A stretch of DNA of 64,000 bases, taken from assembly GCF_009380215.1 (NCBI RefSeq), contig NZ_WHUG01000021.1:1-64000 (forward strand), given 5' to 3'. Each line of letters starts with the position of its first letter. The first letter of the stretch is position 1. Positions 42,145 to 51,368 of the stretch are shown here, one piece after another. The stretch is from Rugamonas aquatica (lineage in GTDB: Bacteria > Pseudomonadota > Gammaproteobacteria > Burkholderiales > Burkholderiaceae_D). The notes below the pieces were generated by a model. It was not told the origin of the DNA. It was given only the letters and a program-made list of their open reading frames with translations, and made no database searches. The position numbers and the translations under genes are program-made.

Positions 42145-43248
42145 ATGCCAAGTATGCTTGCCACCCCCGTCATGCAGCTCCGCCAGATCCGCCCGCCCGG
42201 ATGGCTGCCGCCGTGGGCGGTGGCGGCGCTGGTGTGGAATCTGCTGGCGCTGCTGGGCGCGCTGGCCAGCTATGGCGATGCGCGCCAGGCCGCCGTCCCG
42301 GCAACGTTTGCGGCGACGCTGTTGCGCTTCGTGATCGTGCATCTGCCGCTGAACGCGGTCAGCCTGGTGTTGGCCATCGGCTTTCATCGCGCCGGTTTCC
42401 GGCGTCAGCAACTGCTGCTGGCTTACGGGGCGGTGCTGCTGGCCTTCCTTCCTTTGCTGAGCATCTGGCACAGCGCGATCAACAATCTTTTCAGCGGCCG
42501 GCCGCTGGCCGCGCTGCCGGCTTTGCTTAGCCAGCAGAGCGCGCTCAGCTGGTGGTTCGATACGCTGGTGCTGACGCTGGCGTTCGGCGCGCATCTGGCA
42601 TACGGCGCCTGGCGTCACGCGCAGGCGCAGGCGTTGGCCGGGCAACTGGCCCGGCAGGGCAATCTGGCGTTGCGCTTGCGCCTGTTGCAGGGACAGCTGG
42701 AGCCGTATTTTCTGTCGAGCGCGCTGGCCGGCATCGGCCAGCTGAACCGCGAGGGCTTGCGCGAACAGGCTACCCGGGCGCTGGCCCGCCTCAGCGGCCT
42801 GCTGCGTTATGCGCTGCGCGCCAGCCGCTCGGACTGGCAAAGCGTCGCCGATGAAATCGAGTTCTTGCGCGACTATGTCGACTTGCAGCGCTTGTGCCAC
42901 GGCGCCGGCCTGGCAGTCCAGTGGCAGCTGGGCGATGACGACTGGGCCGATTACCGCTGCCCGCCGCTGCTGCTGTTTCCGATGCTGGAGCGGGCGCTGT
43001 CCACGCGACCGCAACAGCTGACCGTGCGCATCGGCACGCAGCAGGCGGACGGCGGGCAGCAGGTGCTGGCCGAGGTCAGCTATGTGACCGGCGGCCACCG
43101 CGCACGCAGCGCCGGCGGCGATGCGCTGGCCGCGCTGGCCGAGCGCCTGGCCATGCTGTACGGCGACGCCGCCAGGCTGGCCTCGCACGCCGACGGCGAC
43201 ACCGTCCATATCCGCTTGTTCTATCCGGTATCGCGGCATGACGATTGA
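42145..43248 (+). CDS. Degenerate LytS-type sensor kinase (pseudokinase)
   Basis: 367 residues from ATG 42145 (42154 and 42172 are other in-frame ATGs). Four hydrophobic helices lie in residues 20-155, then a His_kinase-like region. Compared with the next gene, the phospho-acceptor motif PHFLFN reads PYFLSS (Tyr188 for His), the N-box AENAVHHG reads LERALSTR (no Asn), and the glycine-rich GHGLGL reads SAGGDA. All three changes remove residues needed for phosphorylation or ATP binding. The fold-keeping parts (VADEIEFLRDYVDLQRL, CPPLLLFPM) are kept. The frame is open throughout, so it is not a decaying pseudogene. It overlaps the active kinase gene by 11 bp. Confidence 0.85.
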   Translation: MPSMLATPVMQLRQIRPPGWLPPWAVAALVWNLLALLGALASYGDARQAAVPATFAATLLRFVIVHLPLNAVSLVLAIGFHRAGFRRQQLLLAYGAVLLAFLPLLSIWHSAINNLFSGRPLAALPALLSQQSALSWWFDTLVLTLAFGAHLAYGAWRHAQAQALAGQLARQGNLALRLRLLQGQLEPYFLSSALAGIGQLNREGLREQATRALARLSGLLRYALRASRSDWQSVADEIEFLRDYVDLQRLCHGAGLAVQWQLGDDDWADYRCPPLLLFPMLERALSTRPQQLTVRIGTQQADGGQQVLAEVSYVTGGHRARSAGGDALAALAERLAMLYGDAARLASHADGDTVHIRLFYPVSRHDD

Positions 43249-44380
43249 CGCCGCCATCGCCATGCCGCCGGCCCTGGCGACACCCGCACAGGCTGGCGCG
43301 CCGGCGCGCATGCTGCGCGGCTGGCGGCCATGCCTGGCTATCCTGCTGGGCTGGCAAGTGCTGGCGCTGCTGGAAGCGCTGGCCAGGGCCGTTGACGCCG
43401 GCCACGGCGGGCACACGCTGGAACTGGGCCGCCTGATGGCGGGCCTGGCGCTGCAATACCTTCCGCTGGTGCTCAACAGCTGGGTGCTGGCGCTGGTGTT
43501 CCACCGCCAGCAGGAAGCCATGCTGCGGCCATCCCGGTTGCTGCTGGCATTTTTTGTATCAATGACGGTTTTCCTGCCACTGCTCACCGGCGCCGACCTG
43601 CTGATCGCCATGCGGCGCGACGGCCGCCCGTGGCAGGATTTCCCCATCATGCTGTCGCAGCTCGGACACATGACCTGGTGGTACAACATCTTCGTCGTAA
43701 GCCTGGCCTTCCTGGCGCAGGCCGCCTACAGCGCATGGCGGCGCGGCCGCCAGCAGGCATGGTCGGCGCAGCACGCGCACACGGAAAACCTGCAACTGCG
43801 CCTGGGCCTGCTGCAGGGGCAGCTCAAGCCGCACTTCCTGTTCAACGCGCTCAACAGCATCAGCGCGCTGGTGCGCACCGCCGATGCCGCGCTGGCCGAC
43901 CGCGCCCTGCAACGGCTGGGCGAGCTGCTGAACTATGCGCAGGCCGCGGGCCAGGGCAGGCCGGCCAGCGTGGCCGACGAACTCGACTTCCTGCGCACCT
44001 ATCTCGCGCTGCAAAGCCTGCGCTACGGCGACCGCATGCACGTGGCTTGGAGCGTCGAAGCGCGCGACTGGGGCCGCCATGCCTGTCCGCCGCTGCTGTT
44101 CCAGCCGCTGGCGGAAAACGCCGTGCATCACGGCGTCGAACCGCATCAACTGGAATGCCGCATCGATATCGCGCTGGCCTGTGCCGACGGCATGGTGTGC
44201 CTGCGCATCACCAACCCGGTACTGGCGGGCGCGCGCGCCGGCCACGGACTGGGCCTGACCATGACGCGCGAACGCCTCGCCATCCTGTACGGGCAGCGCG
44301 CCGACCTTCACATAGACGCCGATGAACACCACTACACTATCGAACTGCGTTTCCCCGTCGACGGCCGGCAAGCGGCCTAG
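43238..44380 (+). CDS. LytS/AlgZ-type sensor histidine kinase
   Basis: 380 residues from ATG 43238, which overlaps the pseudokinase stop. Four membrane helices (about 32-50, 65-90, 100-125, 148-165) are followed by the His_kinase (PF06580-type) motif GQLKPHFLFNALNSI with acceptor His199, then HATPase N-box PLAENAVHHGV and G-box AGHGLGLTMTRERLAILYG. All catalytic motifs are intact. No large periplasmic sensor domain is present, so signals are probably sensed in the membrane or via the partner. It works with the LytTR regulator, whose gene overlaps its last 59 bp. Confidence 0.93.
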   Translation: MTIDAAIAMPPALATPAQAGAPARMLRGWRPCLAILLGWQVLALLEALARAVDAGHGGHTLELGRLMAGLALQYLPLVLNSWVLALVFHRQQEAMLRPSRLLLAFFVSMTVFLPLLTGADLLIAMRRDGRPWQDFPIMLSQLGHMTWWYNIFVVSLAFLAQAAYSAWRRGRQQAWSAQHAHTENLQLRLGLLQGQLKPHFLFNALNSISALVRTADAALADRALQRLGELLNYAQAAGQGRPASVADELDFLRTYLALQSLRYGDRMHVAWSVEARDWGRHACPPLLFQPLAENAVHHGVEPHQLECRIDIALACADGMVCLRITNPVLAGARAGHGLGLTMTRERLAILYGQRADLHIDADEHHYTIELRFPVDGRQAA

Positions 44381-45149
44381 GACGGTCCTGATCGTCGACG
44401 ACGAGCTGCCGGCGGTCGCCAACCTGGAATGGCTGCTGGCCCGGCGCCCGCACTGGCGCCTGCTGCCGTCGTGCCGTTCGAGCGAACAGGCGCGCATCCA
44501 GCTGCAGGCCACGCCGGCCGACCTGGTGCTGCTCGACATCCAGATGCCGGGCCAGTCCGGCCTGGAGTTCGCGCGCGAACTGTGCCAGCAGCCGGGGGCG
44601 CCGCTGATCGTCTTCACCACCGCCTACGACGAGCATGCGCTGAGCGCCTTCGACATCTTCGCGCTCGACTATGTGCTCAAGCCCTTCGACGACGAGCGCT
44701 TCGACCGCATGCTCAGGCGCGCCGCGCAGATGCTGGAGCTGAACCAGCAGGCCGAATTGAACGGCGCCGTGCACGACTACCTGCGCGACCGTGCGGCCGA
44801 CGAAGCGGCGCAGGCCGCGCCGCTGCTGGAGCAACTGGTGGTGCGCACCGCCAGCGGACTGGAGCGCGTTTCGGTGGACGAGATCGAGTGGATAGGCGCG
44901 GCCGGCAACTATGTCGAACTGCACCTGGCCGGGCGCGTGGTCCTGCACCGCACCACCATCACGGCGATCGCCGGCCGGTTGCCGGCGCAGGACTTCGTCC
45001 GCGTGCACCGGACCGCCGTGGTGCGCAAGTGCGCCATCGTCGGCCTGCGCAGCGACAGCGACGGCGCCCCCGCCGTGCGCCTGGCGCAGGGCGACACGGT
45101 GCGGGTCAGCGCCAGTTACCTCAAGCAGGTGCAGACCCTGTTCGCCTGA
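44322..45149 (+). CDS. LytTR-family response regulator
   Basis: 275 residues. Receiver domain: VLIVDDELPAVANL, acceptor Asp72 in LVLLDIQMPG, FTTAYDEHALSAF and the switch Lys in DYVLKPFDD. The C-terminal LytTR DNA-binding domain has LERVSVDEIEWIGAAGNYVE, VHRTTITAIAGRL and FVRVHRTAVV. The start at 44322 lies inside the kinase gene; no other start upstream of the receiver fold exists in frame. It is the output of the kinase/pseudokinase pair. Targets unknown; the hydrolase gene 121 bp downstream is a candidate. Confidence 0.93.
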   Translation: MNTTTLSNCVSPSTAGKRPRTVLIVDDELPAVANLEWLLARRPHWRLLPSCRSSEQARIQLQATPADLVLLDIQMPGQSGLEFARELCQQPGAPLIVFTTAYDEHALSAFDIFALDYVLKPFDDERFDRMLRRAAQMLELNQQAELNGAVHDYLRDRAADEAAQAAPLLEQLVVRTASGLERVSVDEIEWIGAAGNYVELHLAGRVVLHRTTITAIAGRLPAQDFVRVHRTAVVRKCAIVGLRSDSDGAPAVRLAQGDTVRVSASYLKQVQTLFA

Positions 45150-45270
45150 ACGCGGGCGGCGGCCAGTTCATCCCAAATCCTGCCCAATTGATCACATAGA
45201 CATAGCCGGCAGTTTTACCTTCATGGCAAGCTTCGCAGACCTTACGGCTTACCACAGGAGGATCACCAGG

Positions 45271-46218
45271 ATGAACAAGATCGGTATCAGCATGCTGGCG
45301 CGCATGGCCTGCATGGTTTTCGCTTGCGTCGTGATGAGCGCGTCCGCGCAGACGCTGTCGCAGGAGGGCGAGAAGTCGCTGGAAAACAGCGTCAAGATCG
45401 TCCGCGTCCACAATCTCGATTTCCCCGTACTCGACGTCGGCAAAGGGCCTGTCGTCTTGCTGTTGCACGGCTTTCCTGACTCGCACCGCGTATGGCGCAA
45501 GCAGGTGGCCCCATTAGTTCGCGCCGGCTACCGCGTGGTCGCGCCGGATCTGCGCGGTTACGGCGATGCGCCGATCTTGCCGAATGTCGCCGACTACAGC
45601 ATCAACAAGGTGCTGGGCGATGTGGTCGGCCTGCTCGATGCGCTGAACATCCCGCAGGCGCGCGTGGTCGGCCACGACTGGGGCGCGGCCGTGGCCTGGT
45701 ATCTGGCGGCGTTCTTCCCCGACCGCGTGGAGCGCCTGATGGTGATGTCGGTGGGCGCGCCGTGGACGCCTGAGTTCAGCAGCATCGAGCAGCGCGAGAA
45801 ATCCTGGTACGGCTTGTTCTTCCAGTTCGAAGGCGTGGCGGAAGCGACGCTGCGCAAGAACGACTGGGCACTGTTGCGCGGCCTGGCCCGCAACGAGGGC
45901 GATATCGACGCGGCCATCGCGCACTTCTCGCGGCCGGGCGCGCTGACCGCCGCGCTCAACTGGTACCGCGCCAATTCCAAGCCGCAGATGCCGGCGCCGG
46001 ACGGCACGCCGCCGCAAGCGCTGCCGAAGGTGCGCGCCAATGTCACCGGTGTCTGGAGCGAGCAGGACCACTATCTGACCGAGGAGCAGATGCAGGCCTC
46101 GGGCGGCGAAGTGCTGGGCCGGTGGCGCTACCAGCGGCTGGACCGCGCTGGCCACTGGATGATGCTGGAGCAGCCGCGCCAGGTCAGCGAGTTGATCCTG
46201 GACTTCCTGGCCCGCTGA
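45271..46218 (+). CDS. Exported epoxide-hydrolase-like alpha/beta hydrolase
   Basis: 315 residues from ATG 45271, chosen for AGGAGG at 45256-45261. Signal peptide MNKIGISMLARMACMVFACV, VMSASAQ. The nucleophile elbow is GHDWGAAVAW, with Asp as nucleophile as in epoxide hydrolases and haloalkane dehalogenases; HGFPD forms the oxyanion turn, SEQDHY supplies the acid and AGHWMMLEQP the His. Cap-domain Tyr residues for epoxide opening are plausible (WYGLFFQF, WYRANSK) but not proven. It stands between the LytTR system and a diguanylate cyclase. Confidence 0.85.
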   Translation: MNKIGISMLARMACMVFACVVMSASAQTLSQEGEKSLENSVKIVRVHNLDFPVLDVGKGPVVLLLHGFPDSHRVWRKQVAPLVRAGYRVVAPDLRGYGDAPILPNVADYSINKVLGDVVGLLDALNIPQARVVGHDWGAAVAWYLAAFFPDRVERLMVMSVGAPWTPEFSSIEQREKSWYGLFFQFEGVAEATLRKNDWALLRGLARNEGDIDAAIAHFSRPGALTAALNWYRANSKPQMPAPDGTPPQALPKVRANVTGVWSEQDHYLTEEQMQASGGEVLGRWRYQRLDRAGHWMMLEQPRQVSELILDFLAR

Positions 46219-46248
46219 GCGGATCTCGGCCCGCCGGCATCGGCGGGC

Positions 46249-47403
46249 TCACGGCGCCGCGCCGTAGACCACGCAGCCGCTCTTGCCGTTGCGCTTGACG
46301 TGGTACATGGCGTTGTCGGCGCACTGGACCAGCTCGGCGAGGCTGCGCCCGTGCTGCGGATACAGGGCGATGCCGATGCTGGCGCCCAGCGCATAGACCT
46401 GGCCGGCGACCTGTATGCCTTCGGTCAGCCGCGCCAGCAGCTTGCCGGCGACGTCGCTGGCCTGGCCGTCGTGCTCCAGCTGGGTGGCGATGACGACGAA
46501 CTCGTCGCCGCCGACGCGGGCGCAGATGTCGGTGCTGCGGGTGCAGCTCTTGAGGCGGGCGGCGACCGTCTTCAGGACTTCGTCGCCGACCCCATGGCCG
46601 GCGGTGTCGTTGATGGGCTTGAAATTGTCGAGGTCGATATAGAACACGGCGACCACGTGGTGCGGGCGGGTGGCCAGCAGCAGCGCCTGGTCGAACAGCG
46701 TGTTCATGTAGCGCTTGTTATTGAGGCCGGTAAGCGGATCCTGGAACGCCATTTCCAGCGCCTTGGCCTCGGCGTCGATCAGCCGCATCTGGAACAGCGC
46801 CAGCACCGCCGCCAGCAGCGAGAAGTATTGTGTCAGCACCAGCGCGGTGCCGACCACGAAGGCGTAGCGCGACCAGATCGGGAACAGTTCGATCAGCGCC
46901 GGCGCCGCCAGCCAGTGGACGGCCAGCGCGAGACTGGCGGCGGCGGCCATTGCCATCGGCCAGCGCGGGAAGCCGGCGCGGTGTTGCAGGATCAGCCAGC
47001 CCGTGCAAGCGAGCAGTACGGCGTTGACGCTGCAATACCCGCTGGCGCGCAGGAAGGGCGCGAAGCCGGCGGCCAGTGCCAGCAGCAGCCACAACTCGCC
47101 GGCCAGCGCGGCGGCCCAGCACCAGCGGAGCCGGAGGTTCAGGTTCAGGAAGCGGGCCAGGCCGGTCAGCAGCAGGGGCTTCTCCAGCACGATGAACGCG
47201 ACGTAGACCGGCAGCAGGCGCTGGTCATCCGCGGGCGATGCGAAGAACAGGCTGAGGCGGGCGAGCAGGGCGCAGCCGATGGAGAGCGCCCACCAGCCGG
47301 CGCCGGGGTTGGTTCTGGGGATCTGGACCGCCCAGATGAACAGGAGCATGAAAATGAAGTAGGTGGTGCTTCCGAATGTATGAACGGCTTCATACGACAT
47401 CAT
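46249..47403 (-). CDS. Membrane GGDEF diguanylate cyclase
   Basis: 384 residues from ATG 47403 after GGGGAG. Six or seven hydrophobic helices fill residues 12-205, with no periplasmic domain. The GGDEF domain (about 220-380) has intact ARVGGDEFVV and, five residues before it, RSTD, a consensus RxxD inhibitory site; DPLTGLNNKRYM and DLDNFKPINDTAGH are the usual substrate and metal motifs. Expected to make c-di-GMP from two GTP, with product inhibition. Divergent from another cyclase gene across a 140-bp shared upstream region. Confidence 0.94.
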   Translation of the reverse strand: MMSYEAVHTFGSTTYFIFMLLFIWAVQIPRTNPGAGWWALSIGCALLARLSLFFASPADDQRLLPVYVAFIVLEKPLLLTGLARFLNLNLRLRWCWAAALAGELWLLLALAAGFAPFLRASGYCSVNAVLLACTGWLILQHRAGFPRWPMAMAAAASLALAVHWLAAPALIELFPIWSRYAFVVGTALVLTQYFSLLAAVLALFQMRLIDAEAKALEMAFQDPLTGLNNKRYMNTLFDQALLLATRPHHVVAVFYIDLDNFKPINDTAGHGVGDEVLKTVAARLKSCTRSTDICARVGGDEFVVIATQLEHDGQASDVAGKLLARLTEGIQVAGQVYALGASIGIALYPQHGRSLAELVQCADNAMYHVKRNGKSGCVVYGAAP

Positions 47404-47543
47404 TGCGTTTCTCCCCGCGCGACCGGCCCCATGTATGGAGCCATCTTACACCCGGACATGGTGACTATTCGATAGTTTCTTCACGCGGGAAAACGCCCAT
47501 ACTTGAAGCCTTGCCTGCTTGATGGTGCATCGAGGTGAACCCC

Positions 47544-49154
47544 ATGATGTCCAGCGATCTATCGGAGCGCGTCGCCGGCGCGCCAGCCCCGGAACCGCCG
47601 CGCGCGCCGTTGAGGTCGCTGGCGATCGTGTTTGTGGTGCTGGTGTGCGCTTCCCTGATCGGCATGCAGGCCTGGCTCACCGCGCATGCGCGCGCCGTCC
47701 AACTCGCCGAATCGGAAGCGGCCTCCGCCAACCTGGCGGAGGCCGTGGCCCAGCATGCCTATGACACGATCAAGGAAGCCGACACGGTGCTGGTCGGGCT
47801 GGTCGAGCGGCTCGAACACGATGGCAAGTCGGCGCCCGAGCTCGACCGCATCCACGAGCTGCTGGTGCGCCGCGTCGCCGAACTGCCGCAGCTGCACGGC
47901 ATCTTTGTCTACAACGCCGACGGCAGCTGGCTGGTCAACGCGCAACCGGTGTTGCTGCGCAATCAGAACAACTCGGACCGCGAGTACTTCGCCTACCACC
48001 GCGAGCACGCCTACCGCGGCATGCATATCGGCCCGCCGGTGCGCAGCCGATCCACCGGGGACTGGGTCGTGACGGTGTCGCGCCGCTTCGACCGGCCGGA
48101 CGGCGCCTTTGCCGGCGTGGTGCTGGCCACCATCGACATGGATTACTTCCAGAGGCATTTCCAGCGCTTCAAGATCGGCGACGAGGGCGCCATCTTCCTG
48201 GCGCTGGAAAGCGGCATCGTGCTGGTGCGCCGGCCGTTCAGCGAGAAATCGCTGGGCCGTGACATCTCCAGGCTGCCGCTGTTCCGCGACTACCTGCCGA
48301 AGGCGCCGGTCGGCACCGTCACGTTCACCTCGGCCCAGGACGGCGTGACGCGGATTAACAGCTACCGCCGGCTGGAGCAGTATCCGCTGGTGGTCTCGGC
48401 CGCGCTGTCCAAGGCCGAGGTGCTGGCGCCGTGGCGCGCCGACGCTTATTTATACGGCGGCGGCGCGGTGGTGCTGGTGGTGGCGATAGCGCTGCTGGGG
48501 CTGCGGCTGGTGCGCCAGATTCAACTGAGGACGCAGGCCGAAGCCGAACTGGTGCGCGCCCGCAATGCGCTGGAGACGCTGAATCAGGCGCTGGAGCGCC
48601 TGGCCATGCAGGATGGCTTGACCGGGCTGGCCAACCGGCGGCAGTTCGATGTCTCGCTGAAGAACGAGTTCAGCCGGGCCATGCGCAATGGCAGTTCGCT
48701 GGCGCTGGTCATGCTCGACGTTGACTGCTTCAAGCAGTACAACGATATCTACGGCCATGCCGCCGGCGACGAGTGCCTGAAGGCGATCGGCCAGATCGTC
48801 GCCGACAGCAAGCGCAGGCCGGGCGACGTGGCGGCGCGCTATGGCGGCGAGGAGCTGGTCGTGCTGCTGCCGGGGACGGATGTGGCGGGGGCCATCGTGG
48901 TGGCCGAGAATATCCGGGCCGCCGTGGAACTACTGGAGCTGACGCATGGCGGCAGTACGACCTGCCGTGTGACGGTCAGCGCCGGCGTCGAAGCGCTCGC
49001 GCCGGTGCGCTTCGAGACCGAGCCGGTCGATCTGGTCAAGGCTGCCGACCAGGCGCTGTACCGGGCCAAGTCGCAGGGGCGCAACCGGGTGTGTTCAGCC
49101 GGCGACGAGGGGGAGCGCCGGGCGGCGCCGGTGTTTGCTTGTTCGCAAAGTTGA
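47544..49154 (+). CDS. Diguanylate cyclase with PDC/Cache sensor
   Basis: 536 residues from ATG 47544 (GAGGTGA just upstream; a GTG at 47535 is inside that box). TM1 at about 27-47, a periplasmic double-PDC (dCACHE) region to about 305 with NNSDREYFAYHREH and RRFDRPDGAFAGVVLATIDM, TM2 at about 310-330, a short coiled-coil and a GGDEF domain with the active variant GGEEL. RPGD lies five residues before it, a good RxxD I-site. DVDCFKQYNDIYGHAAGDE gives the Mg/GTP site. PDC domains of this class sense small molecules such as amino or organic acids. Ligand unknown. Confidence 0.94.
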   Translation: MMSSDLSERVAGAPAPEPPRAPLRSLAIVFVVLVCASLIGMQAWLTAHARAVQLAESEAASANLAEAVAQHAYDTIKEADTVLVGLVERLEHDGKSAPELDRIHELLVRRVAELPQLHGIFVYNADGSWLVNAQPVLLRNQNNSDREYFAYHREHAYRGMHIGPPVRSRSTGDWVVTVSRRFDRPDGAFAGVVLATIDMDYFQRHFQRFKIGDEGAIFLALESGIVLVRRPFSEKSLGRDISRLPLFRDYLPKAPVGTVTFTSAQDGVTRINSYRRLEQYPLVVSAALSKAEVLAPWRADAYLYGGGAVVLVVAIALLGLRLVRQIQLRTQAEAELVRARNALETLNQALERLAMQDGLTGLANRRQFDVSLKNEFSRAMRNGSSLALVMLDVDCFKQYNDIYGHAAGDECLKAIGQIVADSKRRPGDVAARYGGEELVVLLPGTDVAGAIVVAENIRAAVELLELTHGGSTTCRVTVSAGVEALAPVRFETEPVDLVKAADQALYRAKSQGRNRVCSAGDEGERRAAPVFACSQS

Positions 49155-49239
49155 CGTGCCGGGCGGTTGACGCGGTTCGATCTCTTTGCTACGTTCAGGG
49201 CCTCCTGCGCTTTGCCGCTTTCCTTCCCTGACGCCCTCT

Positions 49240-51348
49240 ATGAACTCCAACGACCCATTTCCACAGGACTGGCCCGAGCACCTCGCGCACGACGCGAAGG
49301 TGTCACCGGTCGATGCCGCGCCGCCATTTGGCCGCGCGCTGCTCGACTTCAGCGGCATGGATGCGACCACGTTCGAACAGTTTTGCTGGTGGCTGCTGAA
49401 GAAAGACCACGCGCTGGTCGGGTGCAAGCGTCTGGGCGGGCCAGGCACGGAGCAGGAGGGCATCGATCTGCTGGCATTCGACCCCAGCGACGCTGGTCGA
49501 CTGCGAGTATTTGAGTGCAAGGCGTGGAAGAAATTCACGCCGACCGCGTTGACGCATGCCATCGACGCCTTCCTCGCAGGTGAATGGGCCGGGGCGGCTG
49601 ACCGTTTCACGCTCATCCTCGCGCAGAGAGATGTCGGATCGGCCCTGTCGAAACGCTGGGTGGAGGAAGTGCAGCGGCTCAAGCGGGCGGGAATTGAAGG
49701 TGAGCTGTGGACCGCCCACAATCTGACCCTCCAGGCACAGCGCTATCCGGACATCCTGACGAAGTTTTTCCCGTTCCATAGCGTGGAGACGTTTGCCAAC
49801 CTGTGGATGGAACGGGTGGCCTTTTATGAACTGGTCGCCAAGTCATTCTTCGATCCTCGCGAACAGGTGGCGCAGTGGGCGCGCCGGCTCATGGGCGATG
49901 AGCATGCGCGCGGTGAAAACGATACGTCTGAGGACAGTCAGGTAGTGCCGGCAGCGAAGCCAGAGCGCGCCGTCGGCGCTGGCGATGAAGCCGCCGAGTT
50001 GTCCGGGCCATCGCCGTTTATCGACGGAATTTATCGAAGCGTCACGCAGTTTGGCAGCAGCTGGCATTTCAAAGGGCCGTGGTTCCACTTCAGCGCAATC
50101 TTGCCCGATGAGCGTTTCACGCATGCATCCGCAGCAATTACGTTCAACCGGCCCGACATGCAGGGCGTGGTGCTGACCGTCGACCACACGTGGCTGTTGA
50201 CCCGTTTTCTGTTCAAGGTGGGGGCGCCGCTGCGCAGCCGGTGCCGCGACGTCATTCTTGGCGAAGTGCCCAATGAACACGGGCTGTTCGTACTGGATTT
50301 GCCGCATTGTAGGCTTTCCCTGCAGGAGGCGGGAGTGCGCCACCTGCTCGAAGTAGCAGACCTCCTGACTGTGGCGATGCGCGATGCCTTGCAGGGGCTC
50401 GAACGTCGATGGTCCGCACAACACTTTCCGTTCGTGATGCGCGGAGGGAAGAAAGTTGCGCTTGCCGCCATGCCGCGGTCGCTTTGGCGTGCGATCGGCC
50501 AATTCGCCGTCGAGCATGATGAGTCAAAGGGCGATAGCGCCTGGCATATGTTTGATGGCGATACCCAGATGTTAAAACCGTTTCACCGGATCGCGACGGA
50601 GCGATTCGACAGCGGATATCACGGCATTTTTTATGTGGCCGAAATCGATGGCCTATCCTATTCCGACGAAGTGGTCTTGCTATGGCAACCGGACGGGCCG
50701 CAACCTGAGCAGGCTTGCTCGCCGCGCGGATGGTGGTCTTGCGAGTTCGCTGTCGCCTGGCTCCATGATGCGCTGCTGCCGGAAGTGAAGCGTTGGGCGG
50801 TCCAGCGCAGTTTCGGGACGGTCTGGTCACGGCTTTTCAAGTCGCGCCAGGCGCAGGCCTACTCGCGATACCTGGACGAGGTGTTTGTGATGCGCGACCT
50901 GAGTGAGCAGCCGTTATTGGTGGAGGGACGACTCACCAGATCGCTCGTCGAGAGCGTGCAGGAGTTGCAATCGTTTTTCTACGGAGCCTCGGCCGAGCAG
51001 TGCTTCATTCGTCCCGGCGAAGTGGACGCGCTGTATGAAACCGTCGCCCTGGCGGCAAAAGCGGGGCGCGGTTATGTGGGCTATGCGCAATCGAAACTGG
51101 GGATCCGGGAAGATCTGGCCGATCACGCCGATTTGATCGCCCACATTCGCCTATACGTCCGCGATGGGCGTGTCCGTGCGAACTCCGGGGCTGCGGATGG
51201 AGCGTTGCGCGCCCTGCTGGAGATGCTGAGCGATTCCGACGCCCATCTGGACGACGCCGACCGGAAGGCTATCGTGGATAGTCTCATGCCTTTCGCCAGG
51301 ATGCTGGATGAGGCAATGTTCGTCCGCCGCCACACCAAATGGAGCTAG
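49240..51348 (+). CDS. Large protein with N-terminal PD-(D/E)XK (Mrr-like) nuclease domain
   Basis: 702 residues from ATG 49240 (no clear ribosome site; a TTG at 49186 is the alternative). Residues about 35-180 have the Mrr/restriction-endonuclease pattern: MDATTFEQFCWWLLKK with Glu46, EGIDLLAF with Asp76, and VFECKAWKKF giving ExK (Glu92, Lys94). Together these form the metal-binding catalytic set. An acidic linker follows at about 225-255. The remaining 440 residues match nothing I recognise; they contain no P-loop and no membrane helix. Codon use is less GC-biased than in neighbouring genes. A defence nuclease is the obvious guess but there is no partner methylase or ATPase beside it. Confidence 0.6.
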   Translation: MNSNDPFPQDWPEHLAHDAKVSPVDAAPPFGRALLDFSGMDATTFEQFCWWLLKKDHALVGCKRLGGPGTEQEGIDLLAFDPSDAGRLRVFECKAWKKFTPTALTHAIDAFLAGEWAGAADRFTLILAQRDVGSALSKRWVEEVQRLKRAGIEGELWTAHNLTLQAQRYPDILTKFFPFHSVETFANLWMERVAFYELVAKSFFDPREQVAQWARRLMGDEHARGENDTSEDSQVVPAAKPERAVGAGDEAAELSGPSPFIDGIYRSVTQFGSSWHFKGPWFHFSAILPDERFTHASAAITFNRPDMQGVVLTVDHTWLLTRFLFKVGAPLRSRCRDVILGEVPNEHGLFVLDLPHCRLSLQEAGVRHLLEVADLLTVAMRDALQGLERRWSAQHFPFVMRGGKKVALAAMPRSLWRAIGQFAVEHDESKGDSAWHMFDGDTQMLKPFHRIATERFDSGYHGIFYVAEIDGLSYSDEVVLLWQPDGPQPEQACSPRGWWSCEFAVAWLHDALLPEVKRWAVQRSFGTVWSRLFKSRQAQAYSRYLDEVFVMRDLSEQPLLVEGRLTRSLVESVQELQSFFYGASAEQCFIRPGEVDALYETVALAAKAGRGYVGYAQSKLGIREDLADHADLIAHIRLYVRDGRVRANSGAADGALRALLEMLSDSDAHLDDADRKAIVDSLMPFARMLDEAMFVRRHTKWS

Positions 51349-51368
51349 CGGTCCCCGTGGGAGGCGAC

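Noticed and set aside
42145..43248. Calling the degenerate kinase a pseudogene
   Set aside because: The frame is complete, codon use is normal, it overlaps the intact kinase gene and only catalytic residues are changed; a functional pseudokinase is the better reading.
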